DNA from: Mycolicibacterium madagascariense
GTDB taxonomy: Bacteria > Actinomycetota > Actinomycetes > Mycobacteriales > Mycobacteriaceae
Direction: 5' to 3'
Assembly (NCBI RefSeq): GCF_010729665.1
Contig: NZ_AP022610.1
Coordinates: forward strand, 682,001 to 746,000
DNA: 64,000 nucleotides
Part shown: piece by piece, positions 22,105 through 30,743 of the stretch
How the letters are laid out: the number at the start of each line of letters is the position of its first letter
Position numbering within the stretch: the stretch's first letter is position 1
Notes under the pieces: model-generated
Seen by the model: the letters and a program-made list of their open reading frames with translations, nothing else
What the model was told of the DNA's origin: nothing
The model's database searches: none
Program-made: the position numbers and the translations under genes

Positions 22105-22503
22105 GTGCCGAACTCCGCGGGGACCGCCGCCTTCGGGGTGCCGTGCCCGTGCGGCAGCGGCGCCGGCTACGCGGCGTGCTGCGGTCCCCTGCATCACGGC
22201 GAGCGGCAGGCCTCGACGGCCGAGGCGCTGATGCGCTCGCGTTACGCGGCGTACGCCCGCGGTGACGCCGACTACCTGTTCCGCACGTGGCATCCACGGA
22301 CGCGTCCGGCCGAGGTGACCACCGACTCCGACGTCGTCTGGACCGGCCTCGAGATCACCGACGTCGAGGCGGGCGGTGTCGACGACGACCACGGGGTGGT
22401 GGAGTTCACGGCGCACTTCGTGCAGGACGGCCGCCCCGACGCGATGCACGAACGCAGCCGCTTCGCGCGGCGGGCGGGCCGCTGGGTCTACGTCGACGGT
22501 TGA
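22105..22503 (+). CDS. YchJ/UPF0225 family SEC-C protein
   Basis: A 132-aa protein with an N-terminal SEC-C-like zinc motif (VPCPCGSGAGYAACCGPLHH: C-x-C then CC) and an NTF2-like domain (ALMRSRYAAYARGDADYLF, then the WTGLEITDVEAG strand). These are the defining parts of the YchJ family, whose exact function is unknown. GTG 22105 is taken as the start. It is divergent from the sulfatase (91 bp) and convergent with the next gene, separated by a strong hairpin. Confidence 0.85.
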   Translation: MPNSAGTAAFGVPCPCGSGAGYAACCGPLHHGERQASTAEALMRSRYAAYARGDADYLFRTWHPRTRPAEVTTDSDVVWTGLEITDVEAGGVDDDHGVVEFTAHFVQDGRPDAMHERSRFARRAGRWVYVDG

Positions 22504-22512
22504 CCGGCGCGC

Positions 22513-22568
22513 CGAGACTGAATCTCACGACGCACGACGTGGGTTCTGCGTCGTGAGATTCAGTCTCG
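22513..22568. terminator. Perfect 22-bp-stem hairpin between convergent genes
   Basis: The arms at 22513-22534 and 22547-22568 are perfect inverted copies over 22 bp around a 12-nt loop. The hairpin fills the gap between the YchJ stop (22503) and the stop of the minus-strand gene (22573), so it can terminate both. There is no long T-run, as is common for mycobacterial terminators. Confidence 0.8.
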
Positions 22569-22572
22569 ACGA

Positions 22573-23055
22573 TCAGCGGACGGGCACGCCGCACACGGAG
22601 TAGACGAACTTCGGCGGCACGTCGAAGGCGAACGTGCGCTGGGGGAGGGCGGCGAGCACCTCGGCGCTCAGCGCCGCCTTGTAGTGCAGCGACACCGAGC
22701 CCGAGAAGTTGGGATCGACGGCCGACATGTCGGGCACGTCGAGCAGCAGGCCCGACTCGTCGAGGGTGGCGTCGACCATGGTGCCCTCGGGGGCGTCCCA
22801 CCGGTGGTCCGCCGACCGGGCCGCCTTCTTGGGTACCGAGGACAGCGTGGCCAGCACCCGCTGCCTGGTCAGCGCCAGCGCGCCCACGTAGCTGGCCAGG
22901 TTCCCCTTGGCGACCTTGCCCGGCACGTGGCCGGAGAAGCGGTAGGTGACGGGGACGAACTCGGCGAGCAGGAGCACGCCCTCGGCCTCGACCTGGGCGC
23001 GCATGTCGTCGGGCAACTGCCCGATGCCGAGCATCTTGCGCAGGAAGACGGCCAT
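22573..23055 (-). CDS. Conserved hypothetical protein
   Basis: A 160-aa protein without signal peptide or membrane segment. The N-terminus MAVFLRKMLGIGQLPDDMRA is followed by a stretch of predicted strands (VLLLAEFVPVTYRFSGHVPG) and a block ALTRQRVLATLSSVP typical of proteins that recall a PH-like or lipid-binding beta fold. I do not recognise the family. ATG at 23055 is preceded by a weak AGG. It is 44 bp downstream of the NCS1 permease gene on the same strand and could be co-transcribed with it. Confidence 0.65.
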   Translation of the reverse strand: MAVFLRKMLGIGQLPDDMRAQVEAEGVLLLAEFVPVTYRFSGHVPGKVAKGNLASYVGALALTRQRVLATLSSVPKKAARSADHRWDAPEGTMVDATLDESGLLLDVPDMSAVDPNFSGSVSLHYKAALSAEVLAALPQRTFAFDVPPKFVYSVCGVPVR

Positions 23056-23099
23056 GGCCTACGAGGTTATCGGCTGGGGCCGTCTTCCTGCGGTGCGAT

Positions 23100-24785
23100 C
23101 TAGGTTTGCGCGGGCAGCACGTTCTCACCGGACTTGTCGGTCGACAGGCACAGCGAGCAGATGTAGCCCTCGACGTTCGCCGCCTTCAGCATGTCCGGCC
23201 GCTCGTACTCATGGTGGCAGACGTGGCACCGCAGATGCTCGCCGGACGGGTTGCCCAGCTCGTCGAACATCGGCAGGTCGATGCCGTCGTCGGTGCGACG
23301 CAGGTAGTACTTGCCCTTGGTCGCGACGGCGATGATCGGCGGGAGCACCAGGGCCAAGCCGATGGCGACCAGCGGCGAGTAGGGCGTGATCGCCGAGCCG
23401 AGTCCACCGAAGAACGCGATGATCGACACGCCCGCCGCGATGAGCATCGAGCCGAAGCCCACCGGGTTGAAGTCGTACAGCATGCCGCGGCGGAACTCGG
23501 GCACCTTCGGCGACAGCTTCAGCAGGTACTTGTTGAAGACGATGTCCGAGGCGACCACGACCACCCAGGCCATGCCGCAGTTGGCGTAGAACCCGAGGAT
23601 CGTGTTGAGGAAGCTGAACATGTTCGCTTCCATCAGCACCAGCGCGATCAGCAGGTTAAAGGCCAGGAACACCAGGCGACCGGGGTAGGTCTTCGTGACG
23701 CGGGTGAACGAGTTGGTCCACGCCAGCGAACCGGAGTAGGCGTTGGTGACGTTGATCTTGATCTGGCTGATGACCACCAGGCAGACGGCCAGCGTCAGGG
23801 CGAGCCAGTTCGGCAGGAAGTTCTTGTAGATCTCCAGGAACTGGTGCACGGGCTGGTTGGCGATGCCCGCGCCGTCGGCGACGTTGGCGATGAGGTAGAC
23901 GGCCAGGAACAGGCCGACGACCTGCTTGATGGCGCCGAAGATGACCCAGCCGGGGCCGGCCAGGAACAGCCACGTCCACCAGCTGCGCTTGTTCTCGGGC
24001 GTCTGCGGCGGCATGAAGCGCAGGTAGTCGTTCTGCTCGGCGATCTGCGCGATGAGCGACAGGCAGACGCCCGCGGCGAGCAGCGTCGAGCCGATGTCGA
24101 AGCCGTGCACGCCCTTCTCGCCCTGGTAGGCGAAGAACGAGCTGACCGACTCGGGATGGCTGATGACGAGGTAGACGAACGGCGCGACCATCAGGATCAG
24201 CCACAGCGGGGTGGTCCACACCTGCAGCGTGGACAGCACCTTCATGCCGTAGATGACGAGCGGGAAGATGATGATCGTCGACGTCGCGTAGCCGATCCAC
24301 AGCGGAATGCCGAGGCCGAGTTGCAGGCCCTGGGCCATGATCGAGCCCTCGAGCGCGAAGAAGATGAAGGTGAACGTCGCGAAGATGACGTTGGTGACCA
24401 CCGACCCGTAGTAGCCGAAGCCGCTGCCGCGGGTGACGAGGTCGAGGTCGATGTTGTAGCGCGCCGAGTAGTAGGCCACCGGGAAGCCCGTTGCCATGAT
24501 GACGACGGCGAAGATGAAGATGCCCCACAGCGCGTTGGTGGTGCCGTAGGAGATGCCGATGTTGGCGCCGATGGCGAAGTCGGCGAGGTAGGCGATGCCG
24601 CCGAGGGCCGAGATGCCCACCACGCGGGTGGACCACTTGCGGTAGCTGCGCGGCGCAAACCGCAGGGTGTAGTCCTCCAAGGTTTCCTTGGTGGCCGTCA
24701 TCTGGTCGAGGCTGGCGTCGGGGTCGACCTCGGCGGTGGCGGGCGTGCCGGGGCCGTCAGGATCCCGGTTGAGCTCTTGCGTCAT
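23100..24785 (-). CDS. NCS1-type nucleobase permease with C-terminal zinc ribbon
   Basis: A 561-aa membrane protein with about twelve hydrophobic segments. Its pattern is that of purine-cytosine/hydantoin (NCS1) permeases: FAPRSYRKWSTRVVGISALG before helix 1, ATGFPVAYYSARYNIDLDLV, the conserved loop FMPPQTPENKRSWWTWLFLA, and SQIKINVTNAYSGSLAWTN. Such proteins import nucleobases or allantoin-like compounds with sodium or protons. The last 50 residues are unusual: LRCHVCHHEYERPDML and GYICSLCLSTD give two CxxC pairs, a probable zinc ribbon in the cytoplasm. ATG 24785 begins a hydrophilic N-terminus of about 50 residues. Confidence 0.85.
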   Translation of the reverse strand: MTQELNRDPDGPGTPATAEVDPDASLDQMTATKETLEDYTLRFAPRSYRKWSTRVVGISALGGIAYLADFAIGANIGISYGTTNALWGIFIFAVVIMATGFPVAYYSARYNIDLDLVTRGSGFGYYGSVVTNVIFATFTFIFFALEGSIMAQGLQLGLGIPLWIGYATSTIIIFPLVIYGMKVLSTLQVWTTPLWLILMVAPFVYLVISHPESVSSFFAYQGEKGVHGFDIGSTLLAAGVCLSLIAQIAEQNDYLRFMPPQTPENKRSWWTWLFLAGPGWVIFGAIKQVVGLFLAVYLIANVADGAGIANQPVHQFLEIYKNFLPNWLALTLAVCLVVISQIKINVTNAYSGSLAWTNSFTRVTKTYPGRLVFLAFNLLIALVLMEANMFSFLNTILGFYANCGMAWVVVVASDIVFNKYLLKLSPKVPEFRRGMLYDFNPVGFGSMLIAAGVSIIAFFGGLGSAITPYSPLVAIGLALVLPPIIAVATKGKYYLRRTDDGIDLPMFDELGNPSGEHLRCHVCHHEYERPDMLKAANVEGYICSLCLSTDKSGENVLPAQT

Positions 24786-24852
24786 GGGTAGCAAAGCTAA
24801 GACGGGGTTGTTTCCAACTCGTGACGACCGTGTTCCCACCGGAAGCAATGTG

Positions 24853-24897
24853 GCCCGCACTGCCACCAAGAGTCGGGGTTGTGGTGGCAGCGCGGGC
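24853..24897. promoter_or_regulatory. 16-bp-stem hairpin in the divergent NCS1/PAP2 region
   Basis: The arms GCCCGCACTGCCACCA (24853-24868) and TGGTGGCAGCGCGGGC (24882-24897) pair over 16 bp with one mismatch around a 13-nt loop. It sits in the 134-140-bp region between divergent starts, about 25 bp before the phosphatase gene and 68 bp before the permease gene. A terminator is not expected here, so a leader RNA structure or large operator is more likely. Confidence 0.5.
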
Positions 24898-24925
24898 GCT
24901 ACTGGTGTGATCGTTACCGGTGAGG

Positions 24926-25618
24926 ATGGTGTTACACGTGATTCGAGGCGATGTCCGGGTGGCGCGCGGCGGGCTGTGGTCGGCCGTGCTCGCCGGGGCG
25001 GTGTATGCCGTCATGTGGGTCGGCTGGTCACAGGGCTGGCATTGGGTCGTTGCCACCGACGCCGCGACCCTGCGCCCCGCCTACCGGATCGGCGTGGCCC
25101 ACCACGGCTGGGTGACGTTCTGGAACGTGTGGTGCTCGGTGTTCTCACCCCTGAGTTTTCGCGCCCTGACCCTCGGCCTCGTCGTGCTGGCGCTGGTGCG
25201 CCGCCGAATCCGACTCGCGCTGTTCCTCTTCGCCACCGTGGAGCTGTCCGCCGTGGTCGCCGAGACGGCCAAGCGACTCGCCGACCGGCCTCGGCCCGCG
25301 ACCGAGCTCGTGCACGCCGCGTCCACCTCGTTCCCCTCCGGCCACGCCGTGGGCACGATGATCGTCACGCTGGTGGCGTGGCTGGTCCTGCTGCCTGTAC
25401 TCGGCCGTGCGGGGCGGCGCTGGACGATCGGCCTCGGGTGCCTGCTCGTCCTATCGGTGGGCGCCGGCCGGGTCGCCCTCAACGTCCATCACCTGTCCGA
25501 CGTAGTGGCCGGCTGGGCCCTCGGCTACCTCTGGGTCGTGCTGTGTCTCGCGGTGCTGGGACGCCCGCGGCTCACGGCACCGGACGAAACACCTGCAGGG
25601 CCCGGTAGCGCACGCTGA
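24926..25618 (+). CDS. PAP2-family membrane phosphatase (Rv0308-like)
   Basis: A protein of about 230 aa with five or six hydrophobic segments and all three phosphatase motifs: KRLADRPRP (K-x6-RP) near residue 114, FPSGHAVG (PSGH) near 138, and GRVALNVHHLSDVVAG (R-x5-H-x3-D) near 190. It is probably a lipid-phosphate or polyprenyl-pyrophosphate phosphatase acting at the outer face of the membrane. The start is uncertain among GTG 24920, ATG 24926, GTG 24929 and GTG 24938. Its 3' end overlaps the oppositely oriented lipid kinase/PAP2 gene by 47 bp. H37Rv has a similar gene, Rv0308, just before Rv0309. Confidence 0.82.
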   Translation: MVLHVIRGDVRVARGGLWSAVLAGAVYAVMWVGWSQGWHWVVATDAATLRPAYRIGVAHHGWVTFWNVWCSVFSPLSFRALTLGLVVLALVRRRIRLALFLFATVELSAVVAETAKRLADRPRPATELVHAASTSFPSGHAVGTMIVTLVAWLVLLPVLGRAGRRWTIGLGCLLVLSVGAGRVALNVHHLSDVVAGWALGYLWVVLCLAVLGRPRLTAPDETPAGPGSAR

Positions 25619-27062
25619 AGCTCGCCTCGGCCACCTCGTCGGACAGTTCGCCGTCGCGCGCCAGCAGGGTCGGTCCGTCGACCGCGGTGAACCGGAACTC
25701 GGGCACCCGCAGTTCGTGGTAGAGCGGGCTGCGCACGAGGCGGCCCAGCACGAGCGACGTCAGGATGCGGGCCGTGGCGAAGCGCCGCTCGGTCTCCAGG
25801 ATCCGGACGTCGATCAACCCGTCGTCCATCCGCAGCCGCCGTGCCGGAGCGAACCCCGACGGGAGATAGGACGAGTTGCCGACGAAGAACAGCGACGTTC
25901 CGAGGGTCTTGTTGTCATAGGAGATGCGCACGGGATCGCTGCGCCGCAGCGTGTGGAACATGGCATAGGCCCCGGCGAGCGGCTTGCCGATCTTGTGTTC
26001 CAGCTTCTCCCTGGTCTGCACGAACGCGGGATACGCGCCGATGCTGGCGGTGTTGATGACGGTTCCGGTCTCGTTGAGCCGCAGGACGTCGACGCAACTC
26101 ACCTCCCCGGCGCGGATGGCGGCGACGGTCTGGGCGACGGCCTCGCACCCGATGTCCTTGGCGAAGTGGTTGAACGTGCCACCGGCGAACACGGCCAGCG
26201 GGCGGTCGGTGGCCAGGGCCACCCCGGCCGCCGCGGCCACCGTGCCGTCACCGCCGCCGATCGCGAGGACCTCGGCCCGTCCGGCCGCCGACCGCAGGAC
26301 GTCTTCCAGGTCGTCGTCCTCGTCGAGCTCGACGATCTCCATCTTCGGCAGCGCCTTGCGCGCCTCGGCCAGGACCCGCGCGCCGGTTCCGCCCCCCGAC
26401 GTCGGATTGATGACCAGCACGACGCCCTCGCCCTCGGGGCGCGGCGGGGTGTCGACGCGTAGCGGGTCGGCGACGGGGATGCGGGCTTCGACGATCGGCG
26501 GCACGATCTTGCCGCCGAGCACCGCGACCGCCGCGCCGACGCCGAATCCCGCCAGCACGTCACCGGGGTAGTGCGCGCCGGTGGCCACCCGCGACACCCC
26601 GACCATCCCGGCCAGGAGCGCCAGGCCGAGGCCCACGGGGGCGCTCTCGAGGCCGACGCCGATGGCGAACGCCGCGGCGCTGGCCGAATGGCCCGACGGC
26701 AGGGAGTTCGACGTCGGCATCCGCCGCGACCTGCGGATGACGGGAACGGGGGTGAAGTTGGGGCGGGGCCGCTTCCAGGCCCGCTTGGCGAGCTGATTGG
26801 TCACCAGGCTGGTGACGGCCAGCGACGCCACGCCCCGGCCCGCACCGCGCTGTACCGACTTGCGACGGGTGGCTCCGAGGGCGACCGCGATCGCCAGCCA
26901 GAGCTTGGAGTGATCGGCGGCCGCCGTCAGCTTCGGCATGAAGCCGTCCAGCAGCGGGCTCGGAGACTCGGCGATGGCCTCGAAGACCTCGCGGTCCAGC
27001 GTGCCGAGGCCCTTGCCGATCTGGCGGATGCCCTGACGTCGCTCCCTGGGAAAAAGCTTCAT
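25572..27062 (-). CDS. PAP2 phosphatase fused to diacylglycerol-kinase-type lipid kinase
   Basis: A 496-aa two-domain protein. Residues 1-190 are a PAP2 domain (AKRAWKRPRPNFTP, NSLPSGHSASAAAF, VATGAHYPGDVLAGF). Residues 205-496 are a DAGK catalytic domain with VVLVINPTSGGGTGARVLAEA, the nucleotide loop LAIGGGDGTVAAAAG and FAGGTFNHFAKDIG. One half removes a phosphate from lipid, the other adds one, so the fusion may remodel an envelope or signalling lipid. ATG 27062 (MKLFPRERRQ) is preferred over an ATG three codons upstream. It is convergent with the stand-alone PAP2 gene and overlaps it by 47 bp, and is divergent from the L,D-transpeptidase-like gene. Confidence 0.88.
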   Translation of the reverse strand: MKLFPRERRQGIRQIGKGLGTLDREVFEAIAESPSPLLDGFMPKLTAAADHSKLWLAIAVALGATRRKSVQRGAGRGVASLAVTSLVTNQLAKRAWKRPRPNFTPVPVIRRSRRMPTSNSLPSGHSASAAAFAIGVGLESAPVGLGLALLAGMVGVSRVATGAHYPGDVLAGFGVGAAVAVLGGKIVPPIVEARIPVADPLRVDTPPRPEGEGVVLVINPTSGGGTGARVLAEARKALPKMEIVELDEDDDLEDVLRSAAGRAEVLAIGGGDGTVAAAAGVALATDRPLAVFAGGTFNHFAKDIGCEAVAQTVAAIRAGEVSCVDVLRLNETGTVINTASIGAYPAFVQTREKLEHKIGKPLAGAYAMFHTLRRSDPVRISYDNKTLGTSLFFVGNSSYLPSGFAPARRLRMDDGLIDVRILETERRFATARILTSLVLGRLVRSPLYHELRVPEFRFTAVDGPTLLARDGELSDEVAEASFSVRYRALQVFRPVP

Positions 27063-27178
27063 GCCGTTCAACCTAGCCGCGGGGGGTGACGGGCTGGCGG
27101 GGCGACTCGTTCCCGGACGGCGGACCGATGATGCTAAACCTTTACTTGACCTTGATGCAGGCCACGTGGTGACGTTGA

Positions 27179-27844
27179 GTGGTGCGCCGACTGCTGATCG
27201 TGCTGTGCGCGGTGGTCGCGGGTTTCGTCGTCGCGCCTCTGCCGCCCACTGCCCGTGCCGAGCTGGTGCCGTGGTTCGCGCCCAGCGTCGGCGCGGCCAA
27301 TCAGGTGATTTCCGTTGTGGGCGTTGGGGGTTCGAACGCGAAGGTCGACGTCTACCAGCGGACGTCGGCGGGGTGGCAGGCCGTCGCCGCGGGGATACCG
27401 GCCCACGTCGGGTCGGCGGGCATGGCGCCCCAGACCCACGACGGCCAGATGCTGACGCCGATGGGCGTCTTCTCCCTCGACTTCGCCTTCGGGACGGCGC
27501 CCAACCCCGGCGGGGGTCTTCAGTACGTGCAGGTGGACCGGGACCACTGGTGGGACGGGGACATGAAGAGCCCCACCTACAACACGATGCAGGTCTGCAA
27601 GAAGGCGCAGTGCCCGTTCGACACCGATCCGAGCAGCGGCACCGAGAACCTCGACATCCCGCAGTACGAGCACGCGGTGGTGATGGGGGTCAACGAGCAG
27701 CGGGTCCCCGGCAACGGCGGCGCGTTCTTCCTGCACACCACCGACGGCGGGCCGACGGCCGGCTGCGTGTCGATCGACGATCACACGTTGGTGAGCATCA
27801 TCGAGTGGCTGCGCCCCGGCGCCGTGATCGCCATCTCGAAGTAG
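27179..27844 (+). CDS. Secreted L,D-transpeptidase-like (YkuD) protein, Rv0309-like
   Basis: A 221-aa protein with a Sec signal peptide (RRLLIVLCAVVAGFVVAPLP, cleavage after TARA near residue 27). The C-terminal half carries the YkuD-type active site: FFLHTTDGGPTAGCVSIDD, with the His and the Cys in the usual spacing, although the canonical SHGC is TAGC here. It probably acts on peptidoglycan in the periplasm or is a degenerate relative. GTG 27179 is immediately followed by a second GTG. Size and neighbours match Rv0309 (218 aa). It converges with the SnoaL-like gene, with 2 bp between the stops. Confidence 0.85.
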   Translation: MVRRLLIVLCAVVAGFVVAPLPPTARAELVPWFAPSVGAANQVISVVGVGGSNAKVDVYQRTSAGWQAVAAGIPAHVGSAGMAPQTHDGQMLTPMGVFSLDFAFGTAPNPGGGLQYVQVDRDHWWDGDMKSPTYNTMQVCKKAQCPFDTDPSSGTENLDIPQYEHAVVMGVNEQRVPGNGGAFFLHTTDGGPTAGCVSIDDHTLVSIIEWLRPGAVIAISK

Positions 27845-27846
27845 CG

Positions 27847-28314
27847 TCAATTCGCCGCTGCGCGACCGGCTTTCACCTTGAAGCCCAGGCTGGCGGTGGA
27901 CAGCGACGCATCGTAGGTGCGGTCGTAGCCGGTGACGCTGATCTTCCAGCCGTCGGCGGTCCGACGGTACCGATCGCGATAGAAGCCCGCGCCGATCAAC
28001 AGGAAGTCGAACTTCGGCACGATGACCTTGTCCTGGAGGTACCAGATGCCCGTCGCCTCGTCGCCGTCGACGTCGATCTCGGGATGCGTCACCCGGTGTT
28101 CGGTGATGACGTCGGCAGGCATCGAACTGCGCATGAACTCGACCAGCGTCGCCCGGTCGGTGAAGTGGTGCTCCTCGCCGAGCGATTCGCCGTAGTCGCC
28201 CACGACGTCCTCGGTGAGCGTGTCGGCGAAGTCGTCCCAGTGCTTGGTGTCCAGCGCGCGCAGATACCGGTACTTGACCCGTTGAATGTCCTCGATGTCA
28301 CCCATGACCGTCAT
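27847..28314 (-). CDS. SnoaL-like/NTF2-fold protein, Rv0310c-like
   Basis: A 155-aa single-domain protein of the SnoaL_4/NTF2 fold: helix DIEDIQRVKYRYLRALDTKHWDDFADTL, then ADVITEHRVTHPEIDVDGDEATGIWYL and the final strand WKISVTGYDRTYD. Family members are small-molecule cyclases, dehydratases or hydroxylase-like subunits; many are unassigned. ATG 28314 or ATG 28305 (three codons later) could be the start. The position after the Rv0309-like gene in opposite orientation follows H37Rv. Confidence 0.82.
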   Translation of the reverse strand: MTVMGDIEDIQRVKYRYLRALDTKHWDDFADTLTEDVVGDYGESLGEEHHFTDRATLVEFMRSSMPADVITEHRVTHPEIDVDGDEATGIWYLQDKVIVPKFDFLLIGAGFYRDRYRRTADGWKISVTGYDRTYDASLSTASLGFKVKAGRAAAN

Positions 28315-28512
28315 CGAAACACAGTGGCGCGCGCTGGGATGGCGATCCGCGGGGACTGCGCCTGACGGATACGTCAAATCGTCGGCCCGATCCTGAGGAC
28401 GATTCAAACGCTACGCACAGCCAAAACCTAGCTGGCAGAACGCTGTTCGATGACGGAGCCGCGGAGTGTCTGAGCCGCCGCCCCCGGGCACGGGGTTATC
28501 GTGGTGAGCGTC

Positions 28513-30336
28513 ATGAGCGATCCGTTGGGGTTGTCGATCGGGACGACCAACCTGGTCGCGGCCGTCGTCGGCAACCCACCCGTCACGCGGCGGTCCGTGC
28601 TGCCGCTTTCCGGGCAGACGTTCCGCGGCTTCGTCGACCGCGTCGGCGACCCGGTGCCCATGATCGCGGCCGACGGCTCGGCCTACCGCGCCGACGTCCT
28701 GATGGTCGAGGCGCTCGACGCCATGATCGTCGAGGCGCGCGGGGAGGACGCCGGGGCGACGGCACAGCTCGCCGTGGCGGTCCCCGCGCACTGGAACGGG
28801 GCCACGCTGCGCTCGCTGCGCGACGCGATGCGCGCCAAGACCAGCCTCGCCCCCAACGGCGTCCCTGCGCGGCTGATCTCCGACGCGGTGGCCTCGCTGA
28901 CGGCGCTGGCGACCAATCCCGGGTTGCCGAGTGACGGCGTCGTCGCCCTGCTCGACTTCGGCGGCGGCGGAACCACCCTGACCCTCGCCGACGCGGCCGC
29001 GTCCTTCGAGCCGATCGAGACGATCCGCATGACGGAGTTCTCCGGCGACCAGATCGACCAGGCCCTCGTGACGCACGTGCTCGAGAGTCTCACCACCGAC
29101 GTCGACCCGGCGGGTACGGCGTCGGTCGCGTCGCTCACCAGACTGCGCGAGGAGTGCAGGCAGGCCAAGGAGGAACTGTCCGAGGCGCAGGCCGCCGACG
29201 TCCGCGTCGAACTGCCCGGACACCGCTCGACGGTACGCGTCACGCGCGACGACCTGGACGGTCTGCTGGCCGAGCCCCTGGCGGCCGTGCTCGCCGAACT
29301 CGATGAATCGTTGGCGCGCAACAGGATTGCCAAGGATGACGTCTCCGCGGTGGTGGCCGTGGGTGGCGGCGCACGCATCCCGCTGGTGGCCAGCACGCTG
29401 TCCGAGTCCGACCGCAGGCCCTTCGTCACGACACCGCACCCCGCGCTCGACGCCGCCGTCGGCGCCGCCCTCTTCGCGGCCTACGGCGCCGATGCCGACG
29501 CGCAGACCGGCATGGCTCCCGTCCCCCTCCCGGGCGTCGGCGAGCCGACGGCCGCCAACGTGCTCACCGCCGCCAACGCCGCGGCGCCGGACTCGTCGAC
29601 GTTCCGCGCGCTGGCGTGGTCGCAGGACGACGACACCATCGGGGATCCCGCCCCCTATACGGGCGAGGACCCGTACGCCGACCCCTATGCCGACTCCAGC
29701 ACCACCCGGGTGGTCACCCAGTACCGGCCGCGGCAGGAGGAGCCCGAACCGCACACGTGGCAGCGCGTTCCGCTGTTGATCTTCGGGGTGGCCGCGGTGA
29801 TCGCGCTGATCGCGGTCGGCGGCGTGGCGATCGCACTGACCAGCTCGACCGAGGACACCACCCCGACGCCGAAGACGGCGCCCGTCACCGCCACCTCGCC
29901 ACCCGCGCCGCGACCGACCAGCCCGCAGCCACCGCCGCCGCCGCCGACCACCGCCGCGCCGCCACCCAGCGTCGCCCCCGTGACCAGCGAAGCACCACCT
30001 CCGCCGCCGCCTCCGCCCTCGACCGAGACGGTCACCGTCGAGCGTCCGGTGACCACGACCAAGACCACCACCCAGACCACGACGACCACCACGACGCAGC
30101 CGACCACGACGACGCCGACCACCACCGAGACCACGACGACCACCGAGACCACGACGTCGAGCACGCCGACCATGACCACCAGCTACATCACAGTCCCGTT
30201 CGTGCCGGTGCCAATACCCATCCAGGTTCCGGCGACCTCGACTCCGTACCAGCCCTATCAGCCTTATCAGCCAAACTCGCCGTATCAGCCCTACCAACCC
30301 CCCGCCTACCAGCAGCCGGGCCGATATCCGTACTGA
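28513..30336 (+). CDS. Membrane-anchored Hsp70/actin-fold protein with Pro/Thr-rich tail, Rv0312-like
   Basis: A 607-aa protein in three parts. Residues 1-330 are a truncated Hsp70-like ATPase domain with phosphate-1 loop LGLSIGTTNLVAAVVG, phosphate-2 VALLDFGGGGTTLTLADA and adenosine motif VVAVGGGARIPLVAS; there is no substrate-binding domain. A single membrane helix lies at 418-445. The outer tail of about 160 residues is Pro/Thr/Ser-rich (T-T-T runs, then YQPYQP repeats) and likely glycosylated. ATG 28513 is chosen over two GTGs just upstream; TATCGT at 28497 suggests a nearly leaderless mRNA. It is a paralogue of the gene at 53850-55712. The role is unknown; an envelope-linked ATP-binding scaffold is an inference. 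Confidence 0.82.
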   Translation: MSDPLGLSIGTTNLVAAVVGNPPVTRRSVLPLSGQTFRGFVDRVGDPVPMIAADGSAYRADVLMVEALDAMIVEARGEDAGATAQLAVAVPAHWNGATLRSLRDAMRAKTSLAPNGVPARLISDAVASLTALATNPGLPSDGVVALLDFGGGGTTLTLADAAASFEPIETIRMTEFSGDQIDQALVTHVLESLTTDVDPAGTASVASLTRLREECRQAKEELSEAQAADVRVELPGHRSTVRVTRDDLDGLLAEPLAAVLAELDESLARNRIAKDDVSAVVAVGGGARIPLVASTLSESDRRPFVTTPHPALDAAVGAALFAAYGADADAQTGMAPVPLPGVGEPTAANVLTAANAAAPDSSTFRALAWSQDDDTIGDPAPYTGEDPYADPYADSSTTRVVTQYRPRQEEPEPHTWQRVPLLIFGVAAVIALIAVGGVAIALTSSTEDTTPTPKTAPVTATSPPAPRPTSPQPPPPPPTTAAPPPSVAPVTSEAPPPPPPPPSTETVTVERPVTTTKTTTQTTTTTTTQPTTTTPTTTETTTTTETTTSSTPTMTTSYITVPFVPVPIPIQVPATSTPYQPYQPYQPNSPYQPYQPPAYQQPGRYPY

Positions 30337-30490
30337 TCACCGAACGTGCGAAGCGCCCGATGATTCGCTGTGCCTCTCAGCCCCAACCTGTGAGCGCTCC
30401 CAGACGACAAGGAATGTCACAGAAGGAATCCAGCGTTTCCCAGGTTAGACAGTCCACCATCGTGGCATGGCTGATGGAAGATCGCGGGCG

Positions 30491-30742
30491 ATGCGTCTGC
30501 GCACGAGGACGTTGGGAATCGTCGGGGCGGCTGCGTTCGTCTCGCTGGGTGCGCTGAGCGTCGGCTTGGCCCACGATGATCCACGCGGGGTCGACCTCGC
30601 AGGGTCGGGCGACGCCCCGGCCAACACCACCTACGTCCAGCCGACGGCCGGCGGCATGAACATGGGCGCCACGGCGACCTGGACGGCACCCCCGTCGATC
30701 GAGGCGACCGCGAAGGCCGTTCCAAGCGGCAGCGCAGGCTGA
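30491..30742 (+). CDS. Small secreted protein upstream of the PASTA protein
   Basis: An 83-aa protein with a signal peptide (MRLRTRTLGIVGAAAFVSLG, cleavage near residue 28) and a short mature region of low complexity (DPRGVDLAGSGDAPANTTYV, then a Met/Gly/Thr-rich stretch). ATG 30491 is preceded by GGAAGA at 9 bases; an in-frame ATG at 30467 would add eight residues. The next gene starts 2 bp after the stop, so the two form an operon. Function unknown. Confidence 0.65.
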   Translation: MRLRTRTLGIVGAAAFVSLGALSVGLAHDDPRGVDLAGSGDAPANTTYVQPTAGGMNMGATATWTAPPSIEATAKAVPSGSAG

Positions 30743-30743
30743 C

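Noticed and set aside
28411..30297. Minus-strand frame opposite the Hsp70-like gene with Gly/Arg-rich repeats
   Set aside because: The repeats are the antisense of the Pro/Thr-rich tail; no motifs.
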